DNA from: Methylobacterium tardum
Lineage (GTDB): Bacteria > Pseudomonadota > Alphaproteobacteria > Rhizobiales > Beijerinckiaceae
Direction of reading: 5' to 3'
DNA: 64,000 bases
Assembly: GCF_023546765.1 (NCBI RefSeq)
Contig: NZ_CP097484.1
Coordinates: forward strand, 2,326,001-2,390,000
The first letter of the stretch is position 1. Each line of letters starts with the position of its first letter. The notes under the pieces are model-generated. The model ran no database searches and was not told the origin of the DNA. It saw nothing but the letters and a program-made list of their open reading frames with translations. This document shows positions 46,106 to 54,748 of the stretch, in pieces. A program made the position numbers and the translations under genes.

Positions 46106-46855
46106 ATGCTCGAACTCTCGCTCGACGGTGATACAATCGACACGCAGGCGCCCCGGCTCCCCGACAGCGTGCAGTATCACCTCGGCCATCTTCTGGCGGC
46201 GACCTACGCGCAGGATTCGGTCGAGCCTTCCATCGCGGACCGCTTCGCCGAATTGCTGACGCTGCTCGATGCCGCGTTCGGCAAGGCGCAGGACGGTCGC
46301 GAGAAGGCGTTTCAGACCTCCCTGCTCGCCATGGTGCCGAACCTGCAGCGCTTCGCGCGCTCGCTGCTGCGCAACCATGTCGGGGCCGACGACCTCCTGC
46401 AAAACACGCTTCTGCGGGCGTGGCGGTCGCGCGCCAGCTTCGCTCCGGGCACCAACCTGGAGGCGTGGCTGTTCACGATCATGCGCAACCAGTTCTACAA
46501 CGAGCACCGCAAGCGCGGCCGCGAGGTGCAGGACGAGGACGGCACGCAGGCCGAGCGGATGGTGTCGCTGCCCGAGCAGGGCGGCCACCTGGACCTGAGC
46601 GACGTGCGCACCGCCCTCGACCGCCTCGCGCCGTTGATGCGGCAGGCCCTGGTTCTCGTGGCGATCGAGAACCTCACCTACGAAGAGACGGCGGCCGTGA
46701 TGAACTGCCGGATCGGCACGGTGAAGAGCCGCGTCTGGCGCGCTCGGACACAGCTCGCCGAGATGCTGGGCTACACCGGCCTGGAGGTCGGCAGCGACGA
46801 CGTCATGCTGGCCGCGGCCGGGCCGAAGGGCCGGAAAGCGGTAACGGTTTCCTGA
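46106..46855 (+). CDS. NepR-EcfG fusion: anti-sigma-like domain joined to an ECF sigma factor
   Basis: A 249-residue protein in one uninterrupted frame. Residues about 18-56 (LPDSVQYHLGHLLAATYAQD then SVEPSIADRFAELLTLLD) match the NepR anti-sigma pattern of a Q-x2-[IL]-G-x2-L-x-A-x-Y helix, an EP-x2-DRF junction and an LL-x2-LD helix. Residues about 65-225 form an EcfG-type sigma factor: region 2 with NHVGADDLLQNTLLRAWRSR and LEAWLFTIMRNQFYNEHRKR, region 4 with LVAIENLTYEETAAVMNCRI then GTVKSRVWRARTQLAEML. There is no receiver domain, so it is not PhyR. In alphaproteobacteria, EcfG drives the general stress response, NepR inhibits it and PhyR-P removes NepR. A covalent fusion suggests a self-inhibited sigma factor or a combined titrator. 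No separate nepR or phyR gene is next to it. A moderate ribosome site (AGGTGA) precedes the ATG. Confidence 0.85.
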   Translation: MLELSLDGDTIDTQAPRLPDSVQYHLGHLLAATYAQDSVEPSIADRFAELLTLLDAAFGKAQDGREKAFQTSLLAMVPNLQRFARSLLRNHVGADDLLQNTLLRAWRSRASFAPGTNLEAWLFTIMRNQFYNEHRKRGREVQDEDGTQAERMVSLPEQGGHLDLSDVRTALDRLAPLMRQALVLVAIENLTYEETAAVMNCRIGTVKSRVWRARTQLAEMLGYTGLEVGSDDVMLAAAGPKGRKAVTVS

Positions 46856-46935
46856 GCGCACCCGGCTAACCGGGAGCGCGAGAGGCCGGCCGGCGCGTGT
46901 CGGGCCGGTCGCCACGCGCCCGGAGCGCCGTCCCC

Positions 46936-47352
46936 ATGCCGTCACGAATGCTCGCCCCGGGGATTGTCGCGGTCGGTCTGCTTCTGGTTCCCTGGGCCGC
47001 ACCGGCGCGCGGGGCTGAGGGCCCGACGGTGCGCGCCTGGCTCTCGGACCTCGTCACGCGGATCGATGCCGTGGACCGCGCTGGCGCCCGGCCGCGGCCG
47101 GGCCGGCGCGCCGGTACCGTGGTGGTTCACGTGGAGATCGCCGCGGACGGGTCACTGCAGCGGATCGAGGTCGAGCGGAGTTCCGGCGTGCCGGACCTCG
47201 ATCAGCGGGCGCTGCGCGCCGTCCAGGGAGCTGTGCAGGGCAAGGCCGCAGGCTCGGTTCAGGGCGCCGGCCCGCTGGCTCCGCCGCCGGCCGCGCTGCT
47301 CGGCGGGGCGGGCGTCGCCGACCTCAGCATCCCGGTCGATCTCGGCCGCTGA
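46936..47352 (+). CDS. Exported TonB C-terminal-like domain protein
   Basis: 138 residues: a signal peptide (MLAPGIVAVGLLLVPWAAPA then RGAEG) and a mature domain with the TonB_C pattern GTVVVHVEIAADGSLQRIEV then ERSSGVPDLDQRALRAVQGA. There is no membrane anchor beyond the signal peptide and no proline-rich spanning region, so it is a stand-alone periplasmic TonB-C-like protein, not a full TonB. It lies 80 bases downstream of the NepR-EcfG gene on the same strand and could share its transcript. Confidence 0.7.
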   Translation: MPSRMLAPGIVAVGLLLVPWAAPARGAEGPTVRAWLSDLVTRIDAVDRAGARPRPGRRAGTVVVHVEIAADGSLQRIEVERSSGVPDLDQRALRAVQGAVQGKAAGSVQGAGPLAPPPAALLGGAGVADLSIPVDLGR

Positions 47353-47630
47353 GCGTCCGGCAGCCGCTCGGCTCCCCGGGCGACCGGGACCGGCCGTCGC
47401 TCGAGCGGCAGGGCTGCCGCGTTTGTCGGAGGAGCCGGTTGCCTTGCGGGCTCCCCGGGCCAGCGCGCGAGCGCGACGACGACCACGATGGGCCCGAGGC
47501 AGAGCGCCACGCGGATCAGGATGCCGGTCAGGACCTGGGCTCCGGCGCGCATCTCGTAGATCGCCGCGCAGCCGAACGTGAAGCAGGCCGCCAGCAGCAG
47601 CGCGCTGCCCTGCCCGGTCACGCGCGGCAT
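47259..47630 (-). CDS. Possible small membrane protein (123 aa)
   Basis: From the ATG it reads MPRVTGQGSALLLAACFTFG then CAAIYEMRAGAQVLTGILIR, with two predicted helices in the first 60 residues and a Pro/Ala/Arg-rich tail. The helices look genuine, but the 3' quarter overlaps the end of the TonB-C-like gene on the other strand and the tail is what high-GC antisense frames produce. A shorter real gene or no gene remains possible. Confidence 0.38.
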   Translation of the reverse strand: MPRVTGQGSALLLAACFTFGCAAIYEMRAGAQVLTGILIRVALCLGPIVVVVALARWPGEPARQPAPPTNAAALPLERRPVPVARGAERLPDAQRPRSTGMLRSATPAPPSSAAGGGASGPAP

Positions 47631-47947
47631 CCCGAGACGCCGCCTTCTGCGGCGCTCTTCGCGGATCGGGCCGGGTTCTCGGCCGGGCGACGGGACGGCT
47701 GCATGCGGCACGAACGCGATGACGGACAGGTCGCGACGTTCGCGCGTTCCCGGCAGCCTTGCCTTCGTTCATGTTAGTATTTGCCGCATGAAAGCATTCC
47801 TGACCGGGGATAAGATCAGGAAGGGCCAGAGGCAACCTATGTTACGAAAAAACATCGCCGCAGGACAAATGATGTTATTTTAGGACGAAACCCGCTGATG
47901 TACTTCGGGATTGGTCTAGCGGGGCAGAGACCGACCGGAGGCTTCGA
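47631..47947. other. Intergenic region upstream of cyo, no supported gene
   Basis: The right part (about 47770-47890) is AT-richer than its surroundings and includes TTACGAAAAAACATCG and a short 31-codon frame from 47788 without a ribosome site. It probably holds the cyo promoter. I find no Fnr-type dyad. Confidence 0.4.
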
Positions 47948-48001
47948 ATGAGCACTCTTCGACCCGTGCGTTCGCGCGCCGTCCGCCCTCCGGCCGCCTG
48001 A
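47948..48001 (+). CDS. Possible leader peptide (17 aa) ahead of cyoA
   Basis: MSTLRPVRSRAVRPPAA is preceded by CGGAGG about 6 bases before its ATG. It ends 8 bases before the cyoA ATG, which itself has no clear ribosome site, so cyoA translation may depend on ribosomes finishing this peptide. The peptide is arginine- and proline-rich. It could equally be a chance frame. Confidence 0.35.
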   Translation: MSTLRPVRSRAVRPPAA

Positions 48002-48009
48002 CCGGCACG

Positions 48010-48912
48010 ATGCGCCGTCGTCCCGGCCTTCCACTCCGCGCGGTGCTTCTCGCCGCAGCCTTGCCCCTGCTCTCCGGGTGCCAGCAGCACAACATCCTCG
48101 ACGGGAAAGGTCCCGTCGGATCGGCCGAGGCGAACATCCTGATCATCGCCACGGTCATCATGCTGGCGATCATCCTGCCGACGATGATCGCCACGGTGGT
48201 CTTCGCGCTCTGGTACCGGGAATCCAACCCGAAGGCGCTCTACCGGCCCGACTGGGCCTTCTCGGGGCGGATCGAGCTCGTCGTCTGGTCGGTGCCGTTC
48301 CTGACCATCGCGTTCCTGGGCGGCATTGCGTGGATCGGCGCGCATCAGCTCGACCCGGCCACGCCGCTCGCCTCCGACAAGAAGCCCCTGGAGGTGCAGG
48401 TCGTCTCGCTCGATTGGAAGTGGCTGTTCATCTACCCCGATCAGGGCGTGGCCAGCGTCAACGAGCTGGTCGTGCCGGCCGCCACGCCGGTCAATTTCCG
48501 GCTGACCTCCAGCAGCGTCTGGAATTCGTTCTTCGTGCCGAAGCTCGGCAGCATGATCTACACGATGCGGGGCATGGTCACGCGGCTCAACCTCATGGCC
48601 GACCAGGAGGGTGAGCTCTACGGCCTGTCGACGCATTTCAGCGGCGACGGCTTCTCCGACATGAACTTCCCCGTGCGTTCGGTCTCGGACGCGGCCTTCG
48701 CCGACTGGGTCAACGGCGCGAAGGGCTCGGGGAAGGCCCTCGACCGGGCGGCCTACGCGGAGGTCGCCAAGCAGAGCATCGCCGATGCGCCGCGCAGCTT
48801 CGGCTCCGTCGAGCCGGGCCTGTTCGACGGCATCGTCGCGCAGACGGTCCCCCCGGGGCCGGGCCCGGCCGCGGGCGGCGTCGAGGGCGTGCGGCCCAAA
48901 GGCGGATCCTAA
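48010..48912 (+). CDS. cyoA: Cytochrome bo3 ubiquinol oxidase subunit II
   Basis: Membrane-anchored lipoprotein subunit of the quinol oxidase. The 300-residue protein has a lipobox (LPLLSGC), two helices at about 43-66 and 88-110, and a periplasmic cupredoxin-like domain. The CuA ligands of cytochrome c oxidases are absent, as expected for a quinol-oxidising enzyme. The C-terminal tail is Gly/Pro-rich. First gene of the cyoABCD operon. Confidence 0.95.
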   Translation: MRRRPGLPLRAVLLAAALPLLSGCQQHNILDGKGPVGSAEANILIIATVIMLAIILPTMIATVVFALWYRESNPKALYRPDWAFSGRIELVVWSVPFLTIAFLGGIAWIGAHQLDPATPLASDKKPLEVQVVSLDWKWLFIYPDQGVASVNELVVPAATPVNFRLTSSSVWNSFFVPKLGSMIYTMRGMVTRLNLMADQEGELYGLSTHFSGDGFSDMNFPVRSVSDAAFADWVNGAKGSGKALDRAAYAEVAKQSIADAPRSFGSVEPGLFDGIVAQTVPPGPGPAAGGVEGVRPKGGS

Positions 48913-48980
48913 TCAGGGGCGGCTCCTGTCCGAGCCCCCTCCCCGACCGGCAGCGGTTCCAGACCCGAGGACATCACTCC

Positions 48981-50990
48981 ATGCTGGGTAAGCTCACCCT
49001 CGAAGCGATCCCGCTTCACCAGCCGATCCCGCTGATCGCGGGGGCGGTGGTCGTGGCCATCGTCCTCGGGGTCGTCGCCTGGATCGTGCTGGCCGGCCAC
49101 CTGCCCTATCTCTGGCGGGAGTGGATCACGAGCGTCGATCACAAGCGGATCGGCGTCATGTACTGCCTCCTCGCGCTGGTGATGCTGATCCGGGGCTTCT
49201 CGGACGCGCTGCTGATGCGGTCCCAGCAGGCCTTCGCCTACAAGGCCGCCGGCTATCTCCCGCCCGAGCACTACGACCAGATCTTCTCCGCCCACGGCGT
49301 GATCATGATCTTCTTCGGCGCGATGCCGTTCATGATCGGGCTGATGAACTTCGCGGTGCCGCTCCAGCTCGGCGTGCGCGACGTGGCGTTCCCGACGCTC
49401 AACTCCGTCAGCTTCTGGCTCACCGCCTCGGGGGCGCTGCTGGTCAACGTCTCGCTGGTTGTGGGCGAGTTCGCCCGCACCGGCTGGTGGCCGGCGCCGC
49501 CGCTCAGCGAGATCACCTACTCGCCCGGTGTCGGCGTCGATTACTATCTCTGGGCGATCCAGATCTCCGGCGTCGGCACGCTGATGACCGGGGTGAACTT
49601 CGTCGCGACCATCCTGAAGATGCGCGCCCCCGGCATGAGCTACCTGCGCATGCCGATGTTCTGCTGGACCGCGCTGGCCTCCAGCCTGCTGATCGTCGCG
49701 GCCTTCCCGATCCTGACCGCGACGCTCGCGATGCTGTCGCTCGACCGCTATCTCGGCTTCCACTTCTTCACGGATTCCCACGGCGGGAATTCGATGATGT
49801 TCATGAACCTGTTCTGGGCCTGGGGGCACCCGGAGGTCTACATCCTGGCGCTGCCGGCCTACGGGGTGTTCTCGGAAGTGATCTCGACCTTCTCCGGCAA
49901 GCCGCTCTTCGCCTACCGGTCGATGGTGCTGGCGACGATGTCGATCTGCCTGCTCTCGTTCACGGTGTGGCTGCACCACTTCTTCACCATGGGCCCGGGC
50001 GGCGACGTCAACGGCGTCTTCGCCATCACGTCGATGATCATCGCGGTGCCCACCGGCGTGAAGATCTTCGACTGGCTGTTCACCATGTATGGCGGCCGGG
50101 TCCGGCTCACCACCGCGATGCTGTGGTCGCTGGGCTTCATGGTGACCTTCGTGGTCGGCGGCGCCACCGGCGTGCTGCTCGCGATCCCGCCGGCCGACTT
50201 CGTGCTCCACAACAGCATGTTCCTGGTGGCCCACTTCCACAACGTCATGGTCTCGGCCGTGCTGTTCGCGGCGTTCGCCGGCTACACCTATTGGTTCCCG
50301 AAGGCCTTCGGCTTCCGGCTCGACGAGTGGTGGGGCAAGGCCGCTTTCTGGTTCGGCATCACGGGCTTCGTCATCGTCTTCGGGGCGTTCTACTGGCTGG
50401 GGCTCCTCGGCATGACGCGCCGGATGCAGCACTACGACGTGGCCGACTGGCGGCCCTGGATCCTGGTCTCGGCCTTCGGCGCCGTGGTGATGATCGCGGG
50501 CGTCGTCTGCCAAGTGATCCAGCTCGTGGTCTCGATCCGCCGCCGCGAGGAACTGCGCGACGTCACCGGCGACCCCTGGGACGGCCGCTCGCTGGAATGG
50601 GCGACCGCCTCGCCGCCCCCGGTCTTCAACTTCGCGGCCCTGCCGGAGGTCCACGGCGAGGAGGCGTACTGGGCGATCAAGAGCCGCGCCCGCGAGCAGC
50701 TGCGCCTGCGCGACGAGCCGACCTACGAGCCGATCGAGATGCCGCTCAACAGCCCGACCGGCTTCATCTGCGCCTTCTTCGCGACGCTGATCGGCTTCGC
50801 GATGATCTGGTACATCTGGTGGCTCGCCGCCGCCGGCCTCGTCGGCGCCTTCCTGACCTTCGTGGTCTTCGCGTGGCGCGACACGGTCGAGTACGAGATC
50901 CCGGCCTCCGAGGTGGCGAAGGTCAACCGCGCGAACCGCGCGACCCGGCTTGAGGCGCTCCAGGGCGTCGGGCAGCGGAGGGCGGCATGA
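48981..50990 (+). CDS. cyoB: Cytochrome bo3 ubiquinol oxidase subunit I
   Basis: Catalytic subunit with low-spin heme b, heme o and CuB. The 669-residue protein shows [20 protein letters not shown] with a heme ligand, [20 protein letters not shown] with the CuB histidine and cross-linked tyrosine, [14 protein letters not shown], and [14 protein letters not shown] with the other heme ligands. [15 protein letters not shown] carries the arginine and aspartate of the quinol site. GAGGA precedes the ATG. No farnesyltransferase gene cyoE is present in the window after cyoD. Confidence 0.97.
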   Translation: MLGKLTLEAIPLHQPIPLIAGAVVVAIVLGVVAWIVLAGHLPYLWREWITSVDHKRIGVMYCLLALVMLIRGFSDALLMRSQQAFAYKAAGYLPPEHYDQIFSAHGVIMIFFGAMPFMIGLMNFAVPLQLGVRDVAFPTLNSVSFWLTASGALLVNVSLVVGEFARTGWWPAPPLSEITYSPGVGVDYYLWAIQISGVGTLMTGVNFVATILKMRAPGMSYLRMPMFCWTALASSLLIVAAFPILTATLAMLSLDRYLGFHFFTDSHGGNSMMFMNLFWAWGHPEVYILALPAYGVFSEVISTFSGKPLFAYRSMVLATMSICLLSFTVWLHHFFTMGPGGDVNGVFAITSMIIAVPTGVKIFDWLFTMYGGRVRLTTAMLWSLGFMVTFVVGGATGVLLAIPPADFVLHNSMFLVAHFHNVMVSAVLFAAFAGYTYWFPKAFGFRLDEWWGKAAFWFGITGFVIVFGAFYWLGLLGMTRRMQHYDVADWRPWILVSAFGAVVMIAGVVCQVIQLVVSIRRREELRDVTGDPWDGRSLEWATASPPPVFNFAALPEVHGEEAYWAIKSRAREQLRLRDEPTYEPIEMPLNSPTGFICAFFATLIGFAMIWYIWWLAAAGLVGAFLTFVVFAWRDTVEYEIPASEVAKVNRANRATRLEALQGVGQRRAA

Positions 50991-51670
50991 CCAGCACCGC
51001 TGCCCCCGGCTCGGTCACCGCGTTCCGCGGCGATCCCAACCACCTCGGTCACGGTCCGGGCGGGCACGGCGAGTCCCGGGCCACCGGCCGCGGGACCGGC
51101 GGTCCCTCGCCGAAGCGCATCGTCGTCGCCTACGGGTTTTGGATCTTCATCCTCAGCGACATCGTGATGTTCGCGTCGTTCTTCGCGAGCTACGCGGTGC
51201 TGCAGGGCGGCGTCTCGGACGGGCCGACGGGCCCTGAGATTTTCGACCTCACCAACACCGCCCTCGAGACGGGACTGTTGCTCCTGTCGAGCTTCGCCTG
51301 CGGCATGGCGAGTCTCGCGCTGGGCGCCCGCCGGATGATGTATTTCCAGGTGGCGATGGCGGTGACCTTCCTCCTGGGCGCGGGCTTCGTCGCCCTGGAG
51401 GTGATGGAGTTCTACGACCTCGTCAGTCGGGGCATCGTCCCGTCGCGCAGCGCCTTCCTGTCGAGCTTCTTCACGCTGGTGGGCTGCCACGGGCTGCACG
51501 TCACGATCGGCCTTCTGTGGCTGCTGACCATGATGGCCCAGGTGCTGGCCAAGGGGTTCCGGTCCGACATCGTGCGGCGGACCCTGTGCTTCGCCCTGTT
51601 CTGGCACGCCCTCGACATCGTCTGGGTCGGGGTCTTCAGCATCGTCTACCTGATGGGGTCGATCACATGA
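50987..51670 (+). CDS. cyoC: Cytochrome bo3 ubiquinol oxidase subunit III
   Basis: 227-residue subunit with five predicted helices. It overlaps the cyoB stop as ATGA, so translation is coupled. It carries [20 protein letters not shown] and [20 protein letters not shown] then [20 protein letters not shown], all characteristic of the family. The N-terminal 45 residues are hydrophilic and Gly/His/Pro-rich. Confidence 0.96.
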   Translation: MTSTAAPGSVTAFRGDPNHLGHGPGGHGESRATGRGTGGPSPKRIVVAYGFWIFILSDIVMFASFFASYAVLQGGVSDGPTGPEIFDLTNTALETGLLLLSSFACGMASLALGARRMMYFQVAMAVTFLLGAGFVALEVMEFYDLVSRGIVPSRSAFLSSFFTLVGCHGLHVTIGLLWLLTMMAQVLAKGFRSDIVRRTLCFALFWHALDIVWVGVFSIVYLMGSIT

Positions 51671-52119
51671 GCCACGCGGATCACGCCGGCGCGGACGGTC
51701 TCGACCGGCACCAGGCCGACCTCGCTCCGGGCGAGGAATACGGCGAAGAGGATATCGGCAAGGGTGTCCGAGGCTATCTGATCGGCCTCGCCCTGGCGAC
51801 GCTCCTGACGATCTGCTCCTTCGCGATCGTGCACGCCAAATTCGTCTGGGCGCCGGCCGTGCCGGTGGCGATCCTGGTCTTCGCTATCGCCCAGATGGGC
51901 GTGCACCTCGTGTTCTTCCTCCACATCACCACGGGGCCGGACAACACCAACAACGTCATGTCGCTGGCCTTCGGCGTGCTGTTCGTGGTGCTGGTGGTCG
52001 GCGGCTCGGTCTGGATCATGAGCAACATGAATTCCAACATGATGCCGGCCATGCCCCAATCGGCCATGCCGCACTCGGCGACACCCCAGCCGCCGATGAC
52101 CCAGCCGATGCATCACTGA
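51667..52119 (+). CDS. cyoD: Cytochrome bo3 ubiquinol oxidase subunit IV
   Basis: 150-residue accessory subunit with three helices (GYLIGLALATLLTICSFAIV, AVPVAILVFAIAQMGVHLVF, SLAFGVLFVVLVVGGSVWIM). Its ATG overlaps the cyoC stop. A 30-residue tail unusually rich in Met, Pro and His (NMNSNMMPAMPQSAMPH then QPMTQPMHH-like text) extends beyond the usual end and could bind copper or be merely flexible. Confidence 0.94.
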   Translation: MSHADHAGADGLDRHQADLAPGEEYGEEDIGKGVRGYLIGLALATLLTICSFAIVHAKFVWAPAVPVAILVFAIAQMGVHLVFFLHITTGPDNTNNVMSLAFGVLFVVLVVGGSVWIMSNMNSNMMPAMPQSAMPHSATPQPPMTQPMHH

Positions 52120-52156
52120 TGCGCGGCCGGGCGGAAAGGCGCCGGGGGCCCAGTGC

Positions 52157-52393
52157 TCAGCGATCCTCGTCGGTCGCGCCGTTCCAATAGGCGCCGACGA
52201 GGTAGCCGGCCTGGTGCGCGGCGAGGTCGGCGAACAGCAGCAGGATCTTCTCGATATCGAGCGTCGTCCAGACGAACGCCCAGAGGGCCAGCCAGCCCAG
52301 GCTGACGAGCATCGAACTCGCCATCAGGGCCGTCGCCCGGTAATTCCAGCCTTCGGCCATGCCCAGCGCGAAAAGGAGGGCCGCAATCAGCAA
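52157..52393 (-). CDS. Small membrane protein (78 aa)
   Basis: A TTG start with GGAGG about 8 bases upstream gives MLIAALLFALGMAEGWNYRA then TALMASSMLVSLGWLALWAF, with two or three predicted helices and an acidic end (GATDEDR). It has no recognised family. It converges with cyoD (37 bases between stops). Confidence 0.6.
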   Translation of the reverse strand: MLIAALLFALGMAEGWNYRATALMASSMLVSLGWLALWAFVWTTLDIEKILLLFADLAAHQAGYLVGAYWNGATDEDR

Positions 52394-52561
52394 TATTCGG
52401 CCTCCATTCGCGAGAGAAGATCAGATTCAGGTATCCGATTTTCGTGAGCGTAAAGCCCGGCGACTGTGCGCAAGACTCTCCGGGTCGGAAATTAATTTTG
52501 CATTAACCCGCCCGGTCACGGCGCTCGCCGTCGATCCTGCCGCGGGAGCGGCGGGCTCAGG

Positions 52562-52726
52562 TCAATGGGCCGGGCGAACCAGGACGGAAGCGGGCGGGCT
52601 AATGAGCTCGTCCGGCGCGGTGGCCCTGACTGAAGAGGGCGCCGGTGTCATCGACAGGCTTGCCGCGTAGACGATGTCCGGACCGAACCGGACCAAGACG
52701 ATGAGACCGACGAGAATCGTGCGCAT
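52562..52726 (-). CDS. Possible small exported peptide (54 aa)
   Basis: MRTILVGLIVLVRFGPDIVY then AASLSMTPAPSSVRATAPDE has a signal-peptide-like start with a VYA-A cleavage site, and a mature part rich in Pro, Ala, Ser and Val. No clear ribosome site. Its composition resembles the exported 73-aa protein encoded divergently 186 bases away, which slightly supports it. Confidence 0.38.
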   Translation of the reverse strand: MRTILVGLIVLVRFGPDIVYAASLSMTPAPSSVRATAPDELISPPASVLVRPAH

Positions 52727-52809
52727 AACGTGCAAACACCGCGGAGCCCCCGTCCGTCCCGCATGGCGTTCGCTCCGTGCGTCTTCCGACGCTGACGATC
52801 ATTGACGTC

Positions 52810-52828
52810 ATCGATATGGATTATCGAT
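52810..52828. promoter_or_regulatory. Perfect inverted repeat upstream of a small exported protein
   Basis: ATCGATA-tggat-TATCGAT is a perfect 7-bp dyad. The palindrome TGACGTCA (52803-52810) abuts it on the left. Both lie about 85-110 bases before the ATG at 52913 and inside the divergent promoter region. Confidence 0.4.
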
Positions 52829-52912
52829 CGCATCTGTTTGGATCATGTTGCTGTGCAGCGTAGATAACGCCTCGACGCCGGGTGAGACCGGCCATCGAGA
52901 GGATTGCACATC

Positions 52913-53134
52913 ATGACCCTTCGCTCCTTCGTTCTCGCCACCCTCGCTGCTGGTTCGCTGGTCGGTCCTGCGCTGGCTGACGAGACCATCAGCCTGACAC
53001 CGCCGCTCTATCGGGCGCAGGCCCGTTCGACGGCCACCCTGCGCCCGGCTTCCGAGCTGACCACGACGCCGCGTCTCGTTCCGACCGCCCCGGCCACCCC
53101 GCGGGTCGTCGCCACAGCGGTGCCGACCCGGTAA
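52913..53134 (+). CDS. Small exported protein (73 aa)
   Basis: MTLRSFVLATLAAGSLVGPA then LADETISLTPPLYRAQ gives a clean signal peptide cleaved after ALA. The mature chain is rich in Thr, Pro, Val and Arg, contains no cysteine and looks disordered. GAGAGGA lies about 8 bases before the chosen ATG; the ATG 9 bases further upstream is less well placed. Function unknown. Confidence 0.68.
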   Translation: MTLRSFVLATLAAGSLVGPALADETISLTPPLYRAQARSTATLRPASELTTTPRLVPTAPATPRVVATAVPTR

Positions 53135-53292
53135 GACAGGCCATGATCGAACGCGTTGCGGGCGGATTTCAAAGCCCGCAACGCCAATACCGCCGGGTCT
53201 GCGCTCCCCGCCGACGGCGCATCGTTGCCATGCCCACCGCGGGCGTGTCCTCTTCGACGGAAGGTGTATCCTCCGCCAAAATGGAGGAGACG

Positions 53293-53502
53293 ATGGCCTA
53301 CAAGATCACCTTCCGAAAGGGAAAACGGGTCAGCGCCACAAAGCTGTGGCCCTGCGACCTCGAAGCCGCCATTGCCCATGCCAGGGCACAGCTGCCGCTT
53401 CAGCGCGACCAGAGTGGCGCGACCTCCGTGAGCGTGACCTGCGAGCGAACCGGGGACGTCGTGTTCACCTGCACAGAGCAGCCTGAAAGCCTCGGCGTGT
53501 AG
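53293..53502 (+). CDS. Small soluble protein (69 aa)
   Basis: MAYKITFRKGKRVSATKLWP then CDLEAAIAHARAQLPLQRDQ and SGATSVSVTCERTGDVVFTC, preceded by GGAGGAG. It appears to be a compact alpha/beta protein with three cysteines. I have no family name for it. The frame extends upstream to 53143, but the strong ribosome site decides this start. Confidence 0.62.
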   Translation: MAYKITFRKGKRVSATKLWPCDLEAAIAHARAQLPLQRDQSGATSVSVTCERTGDVVFTCTEQPESLGV

Positions 53503-53538
53503 CACCGGGCTTCCCGCGGCCCGTATCCGGAGCGCCCC

Positions 53539-53706
53539 ATGGCATCATCTCCGACGAGGCCGGACGACCATGCGGCCGAACCGCCCGAGCCGGACGATCG
53601 CGTGTACGGCACGGCTATTCGCCGCTGGTGGAAATCGATGCTGGCTGGGCCTGGCGGCCAGCGCCTGCGTCTCTCGGCCCGGAGCGCGCCGTCGCGCGCG
53701 CGTTGA
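53539..53706 (+). CDS. Possible small protein (55 aa)
   Basis: MASSPTRPDDHAAEPPEPDD then RVYGTAIRRWWKSMLAGPGG: an acidic N-terminus and a basic C-terminus. GGAG is 6 bases before the ATG. G/C third positions are only moderately enriched. It could be chance. The 280 bases after it, up to the DUF1127-like gene, contain nothing I can support. Confidence 0.3.
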   Translation: MASSPTRPDDHAAEPPEPDDRVYGTAIRRWWKSMLAGPGGQRLRLSARSAPSRAR

Positions 53707-53988
53707 GGGCCACCGGGACGGTCTCAGACAGCGCCAGTTCCACTGGGCGGGCACGTCGCGGCCGGTGCTGCAAGACAGACGGCCAAGATAAACGCGTGAT
53801 CGCTGCTCGCCGTCCGACGTCCGCAGGCCAGGTGCTCGAGCGCTTCAGAAGATCACGACATCGATTGATCGACCGCGGATCATTGACGACGCCGACGCAC
53901 AAACGTCCGTGCCGGACGTGCGGATCAGCACCGACTTGCGGGGCCGCGACGGGGCATCGTTCTCCCCTGGCTGGATGGGGAGGCACCG

Positions 53989-54210
53989 ATGCTGAGTCAC
54001 ATAGCCGTTTCCCTACGCTCTCTGTTCGCTACCAAAGCCTGCGGCCGCGATCTGTGCCGGCTCGATTGCCGATGCCTTGAAGACATAGGGCTGCATCCAG
54101 GAGACGTGGTCTCCACCGTGAGCCGCTTTCATCATGGCCTGAAGCACCACCCGTCCTGGGATGGAGAAGTCAGAAACCCGGTCTGTGGCCCGGCGCCGCG
54201 CTTGGAATAG
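53989..54210 (+). CDS. DUF1127-like small protein (73 aa)
   Basis: MLSHIAVSLRSLFATKACGR then DLCRLDCRCLEDIGLHPGDV. The LDCRCLEDIGLHPGDV part matches the DUF1127 core (LDDRxLxDIGLTRxD). It has four closely spaced cysteines, which is unusual for the family. GGGGAGG lies 5 bases before the ATG. The C-terminal 25 residues are unlike the family and may be a changed end. Confidence 0.6.
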   Translation: MLSHIAVSLRSLFATKACGRDLCRLDCRCLEDIGLHPGDVVSTVSRFHHGLKHHPSWDGEVRNPVCGPAPRLE

Positions 54211-54284
54211 CTTGATCTGTCTGTTGGCGCGCGGCCATCCCGACGAAAGCCGGTCTGCCGGGATCGCAAACTCTGACTTGGGCT

Positions 54285-54737
54285 CTAATTTTTCGTTGCG
54301 GTGTTCGTATTCGGCCGCAGAACCCTGATGTGAATGGTCTTCGACGCGACCAGCGGTTTGAAGGGTTTGTGGTTGGCATCTCCCAAGACCAATTGCAGCG
54401 TGTGCGGTCCCGGCGGAAGATCCACCTGAGTTTCGGTCTGGCCGGATCCGAAATGGAGGTACCGCTTGTTCGACGGAAGCGGCTCGGTTGGGCTGGTCGG
54501 CTCCGTGACATCAACCAGAAGATGATGGTGGCCCATATTGGGCGTCGTGTCGCCCGCGTGGGTCACGCCCATATGCTTCAGGCCGAAGCGGACCGTGATC
54601 GGGCCTCTGAGCTTCGCGCCGTCGCGCGGTGAGATGAAGTAGAGTTCCGCATCCTCCGGCGCGGGGGTCTGGGCCGAGCAGGGTGTCGAGGCCAGAACAA
54701 TGCCGATCAGGCATGCACCATGGAGTGTCGTCCTCAC
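54285..54737 (-). CDS. Exported DUF4399-domain protein
   Basis: 150 residues from a GTG start preceded by AGGAGG, with a signal peptide (TTLHGACLIGIVLASTPCSA then QTPAPEDA). The domain has the DUF4399 features AELYFISPRDGAKLRGPITV, NMGHHHLLVD and LPPGPHTLQLVLGDANHKPF. The function is unknown; the paired histidines HHH suggest possible metal or ligand contact. It is 11 bases downstream of the cyclase-FGE fusion gene and almost certainly in the same operon. Confidence 0.83.
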   Translation of the reverse strand: MRTTLHGACLIGIVLASTPCSAQTPAPEDAELYFISPRDGAKLRGPITVRFGLKHMGVTHAGDTTPNMGHHHLLVDVTEPTSPTEPLPSNKRYLHFGSGQTETQVDLPPGPHTLQLVLGDANHKPFKPLVASKTIHIRVLRPNTNTATKN

Positions 54738-54748
54738 TGCCCGCCTCC

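Noticed and set aside
46106..46855. Sigma-like protein as a PhyR response regulator
   Set aside because: PhyR has a C-terminal receiver domain with phospho-acceptor aspartate. This protein ends soon after sigma region 4 and has no receiver.
47788..47883. 31-codon AT-rich frame upstream of the cyo operon
   Set aside because: It has no ribosome site and no recognisable features; more likely part of the promoter region.
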